From Allomuricauda sp. (lineage in GTDB: Bacteria > Bacteroidota > Bacteroidia > Flavobacteriales > Flavobacteriaceae), in NCBI RefSeq assembly GCF_002699205.1, contig NZ_PABT01000013.1:1-64000 (forward strand): a stretch of 64,000 nt of DNA, read 5' to 3'. Made by a program: the position numbers and the translations under genes. Position 1 is the stretch's first letter. Each line of letters begins with the position of its first letter. Below are positions 26,366 to 35,098 of the stretch, in pieces. The notes under the pieces are model-generated. The model was not told the origin of the DNA. It did no database searches and saw only the letters and a program-made list of their open reading frames with translations.

Positions 26366-27313
26366 ATGATAACCCAAAGAAGAACAATTTACACTTTTAT
26401 TTGGACCTTACTTTTAGGTCTGACAAGCAATCTTTACGCCCAGAACATCAGCCCATTGGAAGGCAGATGGGATTTGGAAATGGATTTTATGGGGAAGACG
26501 GTCCCTTCATGGTTGGAGATAAGGCATTCGGGGCACGCCACTTTATTAGGTCGTTTTGTCTTTGCTTTTGGTAGTGCAAGACCCATTTCAGAGATTGAAA
26601 CTTATGGAGAGAATAAATTTACCTTTAGTATTCCCAACCAATGGGAACCCAAGGGAAGTGATATGATTTTCCATGGAGCGTTGGAAGGTGAAACATTGAA
26701 AGGCACACTGATCTATACCGATGGCTCCATATTGAACTGGACAGGGGTTAAAGCTCCCGCATTGGAATATACCGAAAACCCAAAATGGGGAAAAACCATT
26801 GATTTGTTCAATGGCAAAGACCTTACAGGATGGCATATTGATGGCGAAAAGAACCAATGGGTGGTTAAAGATGGCATATTGACCAGTCCCGAGTCCGGTT
26901 CCAACCTGATTACCGATGAGAAATTCCAAGATTTTAAGCTACACGTCGAATTTCGTTACCCCGAAGGAAGCAATAGCGGCATCTACTTGCGTGGACGTTA
27001 CGAGGTCCAGATTGTGGACAGCCAAGGCTATGAACCTTCCGACATCTATTTGGGCGGGGTTTACGGTTTTTTGGAACCCAACGAAAATGCCTCCAAACCG
27101 GCTGGTGAGTGGCAGACGTATGACATTACCTTGATCGGAAGAAGGGTTACCGTTACATTAAACGGCAAAACCGTTATTTCCGATGCTACGATTCCAGGAA
27201 TTACCGGGGGTGCTCTGGACAGTAAAGAAGGTGAACCTGGCCCCTTTATGATTCAAGGTGATCACGGCCCTATTGAGTATAGGAGCTTTAAAGTGACTCC
27301 TTTGAAAAAGTAG
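26366..27313 (+). CDS. DUF1080 (3-keto-disaccharide hydrolase-type) secreted protein
   Basis: 315 residues from the ATG at 26366, chosen because it gives a signal peptide ending SNLYAQ; an in-frame ATG at 26321 adds 15 unlikely residues. The N-terminal ~110 residues are a beta sandwich (GRWDLEMDFMGKTVPSWLEI). The C-terminal ~185 carry DUF1080: DLFNGKDLTGWHIDG, FKLHVEFRYPEGSNSGIYLRG and YEVQIVDSQGY. DUF1080 proteins are exported glycan-active enzymes; some are 3-keto-glucoside hydrolases. The exact substrate is unknown. Confidence 0.85.
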   Translation: MITQRRTIYTFIWTLLLGLTSNLYAQNISPLEGRWDLEMDFMGKTVPSWLEIRHSGHATLLGRFVFAFGSARPISEIETYGENKFTFSIPNQWEPKGSDMIFHGALEGETLKGTLIYTDGSILNWTGVKAPALEYTENPKWGKTIDLFNGKDLTGWHIDGEKNQWVVKDGILTSPESGSNLITDEKFQDFKLHVEFRYPEGSNSGIYLRGRYEVQIVDSQGYEPSDIYLGGVYGFLEPNENASKPAGEWQTYDITLIGRRVTVTLNGKTVISDATIPGITGGALDSKEGEPGPFMIQGDHGPIEYRSFKVTPLKK

Positions 27314-27330
27314 CAGATTATAAATTACAG

Positions 27331-27453
27331 AAAAGGCTGTTTGAAGTAGTCGTCATTCCGAACTCGTTTCGGAATCCCATCATATTTATGATAGGTTTTA
27401 TGAGAACCTGAAACAAGTTCAGGTTGACGTATCACATTTCAAACAGCCTTTTT
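27331..27453. terminator. Terminator stem with a palindromic repeat inside its loop
   Basis: AAAAGGCTGTTTGAA (27331-27345) and TTCAAACAGCCTTTTT (27438-27453) form a long stem with a T-tract, typical of a terminator for the DUF1080 gene. The loop is occupied by a complete 79-bp repeat core (27351-27429). Confidence 0.85.
27351..27429. repeat. Dispersed 79-bp palindromic repeat (single copy)
   Basis: CGTCATTCCGAA...TTCGGAATC, a short middle, then CCTGAA...TTCAGG and TGACG. It has the same architecture and mostly the same bases as the cores of the array at 5429-6090, except that the first hairpin is TTCCGAA/TTCGGAA. Confidence 0.9.
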
Positions 27454-27579
27454 TATTGTTTTCCATCCAAAGAAACAAGTTGGATGTTTCTCTACAATAT
27501 CAGCATACTCCACATTAAGAGGCTTATTTATTCAAAAAGATAGTGGATGCCCTTTACACTATGATTGATTCAACAAAAA

Positions 27580-29028
27580 TCAATCATAAATCAACCCATT
27601 GCCGGTATGCTGTTCATTCAGGGGCTTGGACAGATCTATAAGAAAACCATTGATCACGGCATGGGTCAAACTGCCCTCTTTTTCCAAAAAGAAAGTGGGA
27701 TTCATTCCGGGCCATAGTCTAAAATCCTTTAATTCAAAATCGTCATTGACCAAAATTAGTGGGAGATGAACAAATTTGCTTTTTTCGGGCAATTGGGTCT
27801 TAACGTAGGCAATGCCGTTTTTCAATAAATCCATGGCATCTTCAACATGCTCCACAGTGGCCACCTTAGGTGGTACTATCTTGTAGCCGGAAGCATCAAA
27901 CGTTTTGTATCCATAAAAGGTGGAAAGATCGCCTTGGTCACCAACTGAAGCCCTGTAATAAAATTGATCATGTTTTTCCAAATCAATTTCATTGGTGAAA
28001 ATCCCCAGGTCAAGGATATAATCATTACCCAATAATTCATACGTGACGTTTTCTATTTTCAGGTCAAAAAGCTTTCTGTCATTGCGGGGTATTTTTTCGT
28101 AGTCCTCAATGGGAATATTTTGATAGGACCCTGTAGCGATGGTGTATAGTGCGGAAAGAATGGAGACATAGTTCAATTTTCGGATTTCCTGTTTTTCGGG
28201 GTCACCGGGATACCCTCCGGATTCAATCAGAATTAAACTTGTCCCCCACTTTGCAATATTGTCACCAAAGGCACGGGGCTCAAAATCATCACTATACCTT
28301 CCCACCTGTCCCGGAGCATAGTTTTGTATGATCTTGTTCATGTACACGATTACCTTCATGGCGTTGGCACGCACTTCATTAATGTCCTTTTCATAATTGT
28401 AGGCCGTTGCCAAATAAGAAATGGTAGCCGGCTTTTCTGTGCGCTCGGCATTGTAATAGGTGCTCTGATCATGAAGGTTAAAACCAAAATCAGCATCCAA
28501 ACTATCGCGAAGTCTTTTTAAAGTCCGTCCTTCAGGGGATTGTAATCGCAGAGCATCCCGATTAATATCAATGCCCAGTGCATTTCTTCTCGTGAACACT
28601 TCTGCCCCATCCGGATTCAACATGGGCAAAAAGTGAAGCTTTAGCTTGGAAAGTATCTCTTCCTTCTCTTTTTTGAATTGTGGTGCATCCAAAAAATTCA
28701 ATATATCAAATATGGCCTGGGTAGCAGTAGATTCATCACCGTGCATTTGGGACCAAAGAAAAATATTGCTTTCCCCAGAGCCAATACTGATAAGATGTAA
28801 GTCCCTGCCTTGAACGGATTCCCCTACTTTTTGGACCTCAAATTTTGGGTTGTCCTTAAACTTTTGGATCAAAGGTTGGATATCAGCGTGTTTAATCCGT
28901 CTTTTCCCAATACTGGGTTCTTTATATTCCTCGTAGGTCTCATATAATTGTGATGTCAACACGTCTTGTGCCTGCACAGTGAGGGTCAGCAGAATGATTA
29001 GTAAGGGCATTAGTTTCTTCATGATCAT
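27580..29028 (-). CDS. M14-family zinc carboxypeptidase, secreted
   Basis: 482 residues. The signal peptide ends LTVQAQ. The zinc motif HxxE is at His96/Glu99 (WSQMHGDEST), followed by LPMLNPDGAEVFTRRN (substrate binding) and INRDA, with the third zinc ligand probably in GFNLHDQ. The C-terminal ~150 residues are an extra beta-rich domain. It is probably a periplasmic peptidase acting on peptides or peptidoglycan stems. The ATG overlaps the amidase stop (ATGA), so translation is coupled. Confidence 0.88.
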   Translation of the reverse strand: MIMKKLMPLLIILLTLTVQAQDVLTSQLYETYEEYKEPSIGKRRIKHADIQPLIQKFKDNPKFEVQKVGESVQGRDLHLISIGSGESNIFLWSQMHGDESTATQAIFDILNFLDAPQFKKEKEEILSKLKLHFLPMLNPDGAEVFTRRNALGIDINRDALRLQSPEGRTLKRLRDSLDADFGFNLHDQSTYYNAERTEKPATISYLATAYNYEKDINEVRANAMKVIVYMNKIIQNYAPGQVGRYSDDFEPRAFGDNIAKWGTSLILIESGGYPGDPEKQEIRKLNYVSILSALYTIATGSYQNIPIEDYEKIPRNDRKLFDLKIENVTYELLGNDYILDLGIFTNEIDLEKHDQFYYRASVGDQGDLSTFYGYKTFDASGYKIVPPKVATVEHVEDAMDLLKNGIAYVKTQLPEKSKFVHLPLILVNDDFELKDFRLWPGMNPTFFLEKEGSLTHAVINGFLIDLSKPLNEQHTGNGLIYD

Positions 29029-29690
29029 TGTTGTTTTGTTGGAACGGGTTTGAAGTTAAATTTTTTGGTGGCTTTCCTTACTTTTTCCACAAAATCCATT
29101 CCCGGATCGTCTTTTTTTGTTCGATAGTTATCATCTACTTCGAGCCAAAGCGGATGGTCTTCAAATAAGGTATACTCTTGATGGCCTATCACATATTCAA
29201 TATCATATTTTGAAGCCAGATACTTCACCAAGTAAATATTGGATTTCAATTGTTGCTTTGTCAATGGCAATCCTTCTGTGCCGCCTACGTTTTCAATCCC
29301 TATGGCGCAATGGTTCAATCCAATGGTATGTCGGGCCATGGTGGTTTCCGGCATTAATCGGTATATGGTCCCATCTTGATCCACCAAAAAATGGGAGGAA
29401 ACGTTAAGACCACTGACATCTACCAAATCGGGGCGCCAATTGGGCAGTGTGGAACGGTTAAAGGCCTCAAAGGATTTTTTCAAGGATGGAATGGCCGTCC
29501 AGTGCAGCACCACCATTTTTGGGGTAATTTCAGGGGTGTCTTGCTCCAGTCCATACCGTTTCAGTAAATATTCCTTGGTCAGTTCAATGCGCTGTTCGTC
29601 AAAAATAATGGGGATATCCACGATTTCCCTTTTGGCGGAGCAACCTCCCAAGATAATTGTCAACAATAAAATCAAACTTGCTTTCTTCAT
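29025..29690 (-). CDS. N-acetylmuramoyl-L-alanine amidase (Amidase_2) lipoprotein
   Basis: 221 residues. The lipoprotein signal ends ILGGC. Zinc ligands are seen at the start and end of the domain (MVVLHWTAIP and YVIGHQEY), with SHFLVDQDGTIYRLMPE and HTIGLNHCAIGIENVGG between them. It should cut the amide between MurNAc and the peptide stem, in the outer-membrane-facing periplasm. It sits in a cell-wall trio: the 3D-domain protein stops 10 bp upstream, and the M14 peptidase overlaps by 4 bp. Confidence 0.9.
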   Translation of the reverse strand: MKKASLILLLTIILGGCSAKREIVDIPIIFDEQRIELTKEYLLKRYGLEQDTPEITPKMVVLHWTAIPSLKKSFEAFNRSTLPNWRPDLVDVSGLNVSSHFLVDQDGTIYRLMPETTMARHTIGLNHCAIGIENVGGTEGLPLTKQQLKSNIYLVKYLASKYDIEYVIGHQEYTLFEDHPLWLEVDDNYRTKKDDPGMDFVEKVRKATKKFNFKPVPTKQQ

Positions 29691-29700
29691 TCGCTACTAT

Positions 29701-30126
29701 TTAAAATTGTATGGTATCCATGGGAACAGCATAGCAGATCATCAATTTTTTCCTGCCCCATTCCCGTGCTTTTTTCACATCTTTCCCCATATAAATATCT
29801 ATTCTATTGCGCCATCTACTGTGCATTTTATCCTTTACATAAAATGTATCTGGAAAGGTATCTATTTTCACCATGGTATTGTGCACCAACCCCATTTTTA
29901 TCAAGTCTCTGGACACGGCAATACTTTTCATTCCTGGTTTTAGGGTGTCTCCCCATGCAGCCACCGAAGGGCTAGCGCTATCGGTCTGCCAAAACACGGA
30001 ATTGTATGCCGATGCCAATACCTCATGACCGTACCACTCATGTGTTGGAACCGGTTCCGTTGGGACACTCTCTTTTGGTCAGCAACCGATGAGCATCAAA
30101 AATACTATGGAAACCAGTTTTTTCAA
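29701..30126 (-). pseudogene. 3D-domain lipoprotein interrupted right after the lipobox Cys
   Basis: A frame starting at TTG 30126 gives a perfect lipoprotein signal peptide (KKLVSIVFLMLIGC), then a TGA stop (30081-30079) immediately after the Cys. It then continues in the same frame through PKESVPTEPVPTHEWYGHEV into a 3D domain: ASAYNSVFWQTDS, AAWGDTLKPGMKSIAVSRDL, KIDTFPDTFYVKDKMHSRWRNRIDIYMG. The last shows the Asp-Met-Asp cluster used for cutting or binding wall glycans. Without the nonsense it would be a 141-residue lipoprotein. A TTG at 30018 could start a 105-residue cytoplasmic form. It is either a recent pseudogene or a sequencing error. Confidence 0.75.
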
Positions 30127-30340
30127 TAGAGTGAATTTTGTAAGACCTTACTATTCATAGTGTTATTTTCGTCATTGTCCGATCGGTAAAAAACCGAGGT
30201 CGAAGAGCAATTCTTTACCATGCCCCTCCCCTTACATTGATCTAAATTTCGTGTATCGTCCCTCAATGACCAATCCAATGTTGGACATGTGTTAATTGTT
30301 TATATTTAACTGCAGAAAGTTACAAATACATACTATAACC

Positions 30341-31675
30341 ATGAAACTACTTAAACGTGTTTTACTGCTCCTCCTTGTTGTCATTGGAGTGGTCTTCTAT
30401 TTTAATTATCCCAAATTGAACATTATTTCCGGCTATGCTGCCAAAAATATGGCATCAGGGGTTTACTTGGCACATCGTTCCCCTGCTAGCATGAACCAGT
30501 ACGACAACAATGCTCCGTTGATCAAGCTGGCATCCACTGAGGTAGATGAAGCTAAAAAATCTGCCCACTCCACCGTGTATGGTCTTATGAAACGCACGGC
30601 GGTGTACCGTGACGGGCTTGGTGCGGTCTTGATCAATGATGATTATGATCCAAATGAACTGACCATTCGCCCGAAAAGAAATCAAGTGATGGACACCATT
30701 CCCTACCCTTACGGGCAAGCAGCACCAAAGGATACAGTTTTGCCAGAAGTGGACATGGACCAAATCAACAAGGCCATCGCGTTGGCCTTCGCCAACCCCG
30801 AAACCCAAAAAACACGAACCCTGCTCATTTTATATAAGGGACACCTGATCGCTGAAAAATATATTGATGGGTTTGATAAGGACACCCCTATTTTGGGATG
30901 GTCGATGACCAAAAGTGTTTTGGCCACCTACTTTGGAATATTGCAACGTCAAGGGAAGTTGAATGTGGACTGGCCCGCACCCATTGCTGAATGGAAGGAT
31001 GATGAACGAAAGGATATTACCCTGAACCATTTGCTGCGTATGCAAAGCGGATTGGAATGGGAGGAGGATTATACCGGTATTTCGGATGTTACCCGAATGT
31101 TGTTTTTGGATAGCGACATGACCCTGGCTCAACGTAACAAAAAAGCGATTGCCAAGCCTACCGAAATCTGGAACTATTCTTCGGGAACCACCAATTTGTT
31201 ATCTGGAATCCTACGGCAACAATTTAGGAGCCATCAAGAATATTTGGACTTCCCCTACTCCTCATTAATTGATAAAATCGGGATGTACTCCATGGTTTTG
31301 GAGGCTGATATTGCGGGAAACTATGTGGGATCATCCTATGCGTGGGCTAGTACCCGGGATTGGGCCCGCTTCGGACAACTATACTTGGACAAAGGGAATT
31401 GGAACGGTGAGCAATTGTTCGATTCCACTTGGGTGGATTATATCACCACACCGACCATCCATTCCAATGGTACCTACGGAGCCCACTTTTGGTTGAACGC
31501 GGAAGGAAAATACCCTGATGTGCCCAGAGACCTGTTTTCTTGCAATGGTTTTGAGGGACAGCATGTATTTGTGATTCCCTCCAAGGATTTGGTCGTTGTA
31601 CGTACTGGATTGGCGGAAGAACCGTATTTTGATGCAAATGGGGTATTGTCAAACATCGTAAAAGCAGTACCGTAA
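30341..31675 (+). CDS. Class C beta-lactamase-type serine hydrolase
   Basis: 444 residues from the ATG at 30341, which gives a single N-terminal membrane anchor (VLLLLLVVIGVVFYF). The penicillin-binding/beta-lactamase fold is shown by Ser188-Met-Thr-Lys191 in GWSMTKSVL, a YSSGTTN motif in place of YxN, and HFWLN late in the domain. It probably acts on a D-amino peptide, ester or amide in the periplasm; there is no sign that it is an antibiotic-resistance enzyme. The next 760 bp are repeat-rich and gene-free. Confidence 0.85.
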   Translation: MKLLKRVLLLLLVVIGVVFYFNYPKLNIISGYAAKNMASGVYLAHRSPASMNQYDNNAPLIKLASTEVDEAKKSAHSTVYGLMKRTAVYRDGLGAVLINDDYDPNELTIRPKRNQVMDTIPYPYGQAAPKDTVLPEVDMDQINKAIALAFANPETQKTRTLLILYKGHLIAEKYIDGFDKDTPILGWSMTKSVLATYFGILQRQGKLNVDWPAPIAEWKDDERKDITLNHLLRMQSGLEWEEDYTGISDVTRMLFLDSDMTLAQRNKKAIAKPTEIWNYSSGTTNLLSGILRQQFRSHQEYLDFPYSSLIDKIGMYSMVLEADIAGNYVGSSYAWASTRDWARFGQLYLDKGNWNGEQLFDSTWVDYITTPTIHSNGTYGAHFWLNAEGKYPDVPRDLFSCNGFEGQHVFVIPSKDLVVVRTGLAEEPYFDANGVLSNIVKAVP

Positions 31676-31721
31676 ATCGATGAGATATATCAAAATGCTG
31701 TAAAAACCACAAAATATTGAC

Positions 31722-31858
31722 ACTTCACAACAATAATTTCGATTACGGGGACACTGGTGGTACTTTTACCATGTAATAAAAACGAAAGTAATTTTTTCAT
31801 TTTCATATAGTGTTCTCGTAAAAGAGTCTTGACCTAACGGCAGGGCTCTTTTCTATTT
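31722..31858. repeat. 137-bp intergenic direct repeat, copy 1
   Basis: The same sequence recurs at 32040-32177 with about six differences. Both copies include a short frame reading ITGTLVVLLPCNKNES (lipoprotein-like but without a start codon) and end with a terminator hairpin. This may be a decayed gene remnant that was duplicated. Confidence 0.85.
31820..31852. terminator. Hairpin terminator within repeat copy 1
   Basis: AAAAGAGTC and GGCTCTTTT pair (one wobble) around a 15-base loop and end in T's. It is placed to end the serine-hydrolase transcript. Confidence 0.65.
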
Positions 31859-32039
31859 AAGGGCATCCCAAAGAATCCCATCCCGACTTTCAAGATGGTG
31901 CAAATTCCACGAATTACTTCAATTGATCAAAGGACCAAGGGTCTAGCTTCTTCTTTTTACTCCTTCGGAAAACAGGTACTGGGGGGCAATCGTGATCAAA
32001 GAATTACAAAAAATGCTATCCTGACAACAGCTAAACATT

Positions 32040-32177
32040 ACTTCACAACAATAATTTCGGTTACAGGGGCTCTGGTGGTACTTTTACCATGTAATAAAAA
32101 CGAAAGTAAATTTTTTCATTTTCATATAGTGTTCTCGTAAAAGAGTCTTGACCTAACGGCAGGGCTCTTTTCTATTT
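32040..32177. repeat. 137-bp intergenic direct repeat, copy 2
   Basis: It carries the same frame (ISVTGALVVLLPCNKNES) and the same terminator hairpin as copy 1, 318 bp away. The differences between the copies lie mostly in the first 40 bp. Confidence 0.85.
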
Positions 32178-32219
32178 GTGGCTATCCTGAACACATAAAG
32201 TTAGTGGTGGTCGAGACAA

Positions 32220-32395
32220 GCAACAATCACCATCGATGCCATTCAGAGCATAACGGAGAATCTCAATTTCGAACCAGGAACCAAGAGCTAGGAGCCAAGA
32301 TTAGTGCCTCATTCATTTTTAAGCGTCATCCTGAACCCGTTTCAGAATCTCATCCTAAACGTTTCCCATCATTCCAATGCTTCAGAATGACAATA
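32220..32395. repeat. Decayed copies of the dispersed palindromic repeat
   Basis: CGTCATCCTGAACCCGTTTCAGAATC near 32325 and a weaker CATTCAGAG...GAGAATCTCA near 32222 resemble the 80-bp core seen at 5429-6090 and 27351. TTAATTGTTAATTGTTAATTG follows at 32411-32431. Together with the two 137-bp repeats this fills the gap from 31676 to 32441, in which I see no gene. Confidence 0.6.
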
Positions 32396-32441
32396 CCCCC
32401 ATTGTACATTGTTAATTGTTAATTGTTAATTGAATATTGAT

Positions 32442-33284
32442 TTACGGAATCCATTTGTCCTTGCCGAAATCGGGTTTTCGCTTCTCTAAAAATGCGTTTC
32501 TGCCCTCTTTGGCTTCATCAGTCATATAAGCCAAACGCGTGGCCTCTCCTGCAAACACTTGTTGTCCCACCATACCATCATCTGTAAGGTTCATGGCAAA
32601 TTTCAGCATTTTAATGGACGTTGGTGACTTGGCCAATATTTCCTGGGCCCATTGGTAAGCGGTATCCTCCAATTCTTCGTGGGGAACCACTGCGTTCACC
32701 ATACCCATTTCATACGCCTCTTGTGCGGAGTAGTTCCTTCCCAAAAAGAAAATCTCACGGGCCTTTTTCTGACCCACCATTTTGGCGAGATAAGCGGAAC
32801 CATACCCTCCGTCAAAACTGGTCACATCGGCATCGGTTTGCTTGAAAATAGCATGCTCTTTACTGGCAAGGGTCATGTCGCATACCACATGCAGACTGTG
32901 CCCTCCCCCAACGGCCCATCCGGGCACTACGGCAATCACTACCTTGGGCATAAAACGGATTAAACGCTGTACTTCCAGAATATTCAAACGGTGATAACCG
33001 TCATCGCCAACATATCCTTTGTGACCACGTACTTTTTGGTCGCCGCCACTGCAAAACGCCCATTTGCCATCTTTGGAAGATGGGCCTTCTCCAGAAAGCA
33101 ATACCACGCCAATAGAAGTGTCTTCTTGGGCATCGTAGAATGCTTTGTACAGTTCACTGGTGGTCTTTGGTCGGAACGCATTGCGTACTTCGGGACGATT
33201 AAAAGCGATACGGGCGACGCCGTTACATTTTTTATAGGTGATATCCTCAAATTCAATGGCTGTCTGCCAGTTGGGTGATTCCAT
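32442..33284 (-). CDS. menB: 1,4-Dihydroxy-2-naphthoyl-CoA synthase
   Basis: 280 residues, the normal MenB length. Seen: ARIAFNRPEVRNAFRPKT, the oxyanion segment KWAFCSGGDQKVRGHKGY, AVVPGWAVGGGHSLHVVCD, and TDADVTSFDGGYGSAYLA, which carries the MenB-specific Asp. It closes the second ring of menaquinone from o-succinylbenzoyl-CoA in the cytoplasm. No other men genes are in the window. It is the last clearly core gene before the AT-rich transporter. Confidence 0.95.
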   Translation of the reverse strand: MESPNWQTAIEFEDITYKKCNGVARIAFNRPEVRNAFRPKTTSELYKAFYDAQEDTSIGVVLLSGEGPSSKDGKWAFCSGGDQKVRGHKGYVGDDGYHRLNILEVQRLIRFMPKVVIAVVPGWAVGGGHSLHVVCDMTLASKEHAIFKQTDADVTSFDGGYGSAYLAKMVGQKKAREIFFLGRNYSAQEAYEMGMVNAVVPHEELEDTAYQWAQEILAKSPTSIKMLKFAMNLTDDGMVGQQVFAGEATRLAYMTDEAKEGRNAFLEKRKPDFGKDKWIP

Positions 33285-33355
33285 AATTCGATTTTTTGTT
33301 GCACCACAAAATAACGGAAAATCTATGTTATGGCCATTGCCGATGACCTAGAACC

Positions 33356-33400
33356 CTTTTCTGTTGATATTTAAGGGATAACAGTATCGTTTACCTGATT
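33356..33400. repeat. 45-bp repeat A, left copy
   Basis: CTTTTCTGTTGATA...GGGATAACA...TTTACC; 35 of 45 bases match the copy at 34936-34980. The two copies flank the AT-rich transporter gene. Confidence 0.6.
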
Positions 33401-33437
33401 GCTATTGCCAAAAAAAAACCGAACTTCGTTATCAGTC

Positions 33438-33465
33438 GATATGATTCATTAAAACGAATCATATC
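33438..33465. promoter_or_regulatory. 10+10 inverted repeat upstream of the transporter
   Basis: GATATGATTC and GAATCATATC are exact complements with an 8-base spacer, 38 bp before the transporter ATG. Possible operator or attenuator; there is no T-tract. Confidence 0.5.
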
Positions 33466-33502
33466 TTAAAGTTGTAGGTAATTTACCAACCCAAGAAACT
33501 TA

Positions 33503-34732
33503 ATGGAAAAAATTCAAAATCAGCGACACACAAAAGAAACCCTCTACTACTCTATTTCAAGAATGTTGCAAAGGGCATCTTATCATGGTTTACGTGCTCT
33601 TGTAGTCCTTTATATGGTCGGAGAGACTCTGAAAATGGAAAGAACTGAAGCCTTGACAATTAATGGTTGGCTTGTTGGTTCTTTAGTTTTCTCTCAAATT
33701 ATCGGAGGGCTCTTTGGAGACTTACTTATTGGAAATAAAAAATCAATAATAATTGGTGGAATTATTCAAACCATAGGAGCTTTTAGCTTGTGCATACCTT
33801 CAACAATTGGGCTTTACACAGGATTATTCCTTGTCGTTTTAGGTAGCGGATTTTTCACACCAAATATCATCTCAAATTTTGGAAAATCATATCTCAACAA
33901 GACTCAACTATTAGATTCAGGATTTACAATATTTTATCTAGCAATACATTTAGGTTCTTTTCTTGGAATTTCACTGATTGGATATATTGGAGAAACGTAT
34001 GGTTATGTTATTGGATTTGTTATATCTGGAATATTAATGTTAATCTCAATAATTCCTATCTTTCTTTCAAAAGAAAAAAGATTGGATGAAATTGAGAAAA
34101 AAGAATTTTCAATAGGTGCAAGAATTTTAAATGTCTTAATTGCATTTGTTGTTGTTGGTATATTTTGGGGGTTTTACGAAATATCGAGCATACGAACCTT
34201 TGACTTACAATTACAATTGAGCGAAATATCAACGTTAGGTATTCCGAATCATTTATGGCAATCTATCAACTCAATTTTCATTTTACCGATTAGTATAATT
34301 GCAATTATTTTGTGGACCTATTTTTACAACAGTCAATTCTTTAAATTAATGCTTGGATTTATTTTCGGAGTAATATCATTCGGAATATTATTCTTTATTC
34401 CCGAAGTACCGACTGAACAGCATACAATAACTTACTTGATTTCATTACTATTTCTTGCAATTTCGGAAATTCATATTGCTCCAATAATTCATTCGATCTT
34501 GACAAAATATTCTAATCCAAAATATTTAGCAATTCTAATAAGCTTGGCTTTTTTGCCAACAAGATTGGTTTCTTTAATTTTTGGTTTGTTCAACGACATA
34601 TTATATGCCAATCCAATGTTAGGGTTGAAAATTGGAATAGTTGGAATGACTATTATGGGAATTGGACTTGTTGGGTATGTAGTGTGGAATAAAAACTACC
34701 TACAGCAAAGAACTGAAGTAAAAAACAAGTAA
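33503..34732 (+). CDS. POT/PTR2-like major facilitator transporter
   Basis: 409 residues with about 12 hydrophobic spans. The start RMLQRASYHGLRALVVLYMVG resembles the first helix of proton-dependent oligopeptide transporters (the ERFSYYG-type region), and GGLFGDLLIGNKKSIIIGG matches the MFS loop 2-3 (GG..aD...G). It probably imports di- or tripeptides or a related solute. The gene is strikingly AT-rich compared with menB, and is bounded by a pair of 45-bp repeats, so it looks acquired. Confidence 0.8.
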   Translation: MEKIQNQRHTKETLYYSISRMLQRASYHGLRALVVLYMVGETLKMERTEALTINGWLVGSLVFSQIIGGLFGDLLIGNKKSIIIGGIIQTIGAFSLCIPSTIGLYTGLFLVVLGSGFFTPNIISNFGKSYLNKTQLLDSGFTIFYLAIHLGSFLGISLIGYIGETYGYVIGFVISGILMLISIIPIFLSKEKRLDEIEKKEFSIGARILNVLIAFVVVGIFWGFYEISSIRTFDLQLQLSEISTLGIPNHLWQSINSIFILPISIIAIILWTYFYNSQFFKLMLGFIFGVISFGILFFIPEVPTEQHTITYLISLLFLAISEIHIAPIIHSILTKYSNPKYLAILISLAFLPTRLVSLIFGLFNDILYANPMLGLKIGIVGMTIMGIGLVGYVVWNKNYLQQRTEVKNK

Positions 34733-34880
34733 GCTCTTCTTTAATCCGAAACATTATTGTTTCTGGCCCATAGGTTCATACATCAAGCTCCCAGGGCCAT
34801 TTCCATCCTATTTTTATCAAAAACTATCTTGGCAATACCGAAACACACTATTCATCGTACTGCCTGCCTGATAGCAAAAC

Positions 34881-34924
34881 CTCGCCCCTATACTTTCACC
34901 CCCAATCACCGTATCTTTATAAAG
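34881..34924. repeat. 44-bp repeat B, left copy
   Basis: CTATACTTTCACCCCCAATCACCGTATCTTTATAAAG is nearly identical to 40035-40079, which ends with TATCTTTG, a -7 promoter element. The two copies bracket the TetR operon. Confidence 0.7.
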
Positions 34925-34935
34925 TGAGCCAGAGA

Positions 34936-34980
34936 CTTTTCTGTTGATAATCAGGGGATAACAATTCTCTTTACCCAATT
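34936..34980. repeat. 45-bp repeat A, right copy
   Basis: The diverged partner of 33356-33400. Confidence 0.6.
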
Positions 34981-35060
34981 AACCCAAACAACAGCTACCC
35001 TTCTCAAATTCAACTGAATAAGTTAAATTTTAAAAATAAAGGTTAAATTATATTTTATAT

Positions 35061-35081
35061 CTAATCAAATGATTAGCTTTG
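35061..35081 (+). promoter_or_regulatory. TetR operator copy 1 overlapping the -7 element
   Basis: CTAATC-AAAT-GATTAG (35061-35076) is a 16-bp dyad. Its right end overlaps TAGCTTTG (35074-35081), a match to the TAnnTTTG promoter element. A bound TetR would block RNA polymerase. The same dyad recurs at 35682. Confidence 0.8.
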
Positions 35082-35098
35082 TACAGTAATTTAACTTT

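Larger units (their letters stand above)
34733..35098. other. Intergenic region between two AT-rich blocks
   Basis: 366 bp with no gene I can support. The first half is of higher GC. It holds repeat B (34881-34924) directly followed by repeat A (34936-34980), then an AT-rich promoter zone with the TetR operator. It looks like leftover native sequence between two insertions. Confidence 0.6.

Noticed and set aside
27561..27587. Inverted repeat overlapping the stop codon of the M14 gene as a terminator
   Set aside because: ATGATTGATT/AATCAATCAT forms a stem, but no T-tract follows on the minus strand and the stem is AT-rich, so I did not list it as a terminator.
30341..31675. Antibiotic-resistance beta-lactamase
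   Set aside because: The membrane anchor, YSS motif and overall length fit the general serine-hydrolase branch; nothing points to a resistance enzyme.
31895..32140. 81-residue frame ending in a lipoprotein-like segment
   Set aside because: The lipoprotein-like part lies in a duplicated block, its counterpart at 31722 lacks a start, and the upstream half is not protein-like.
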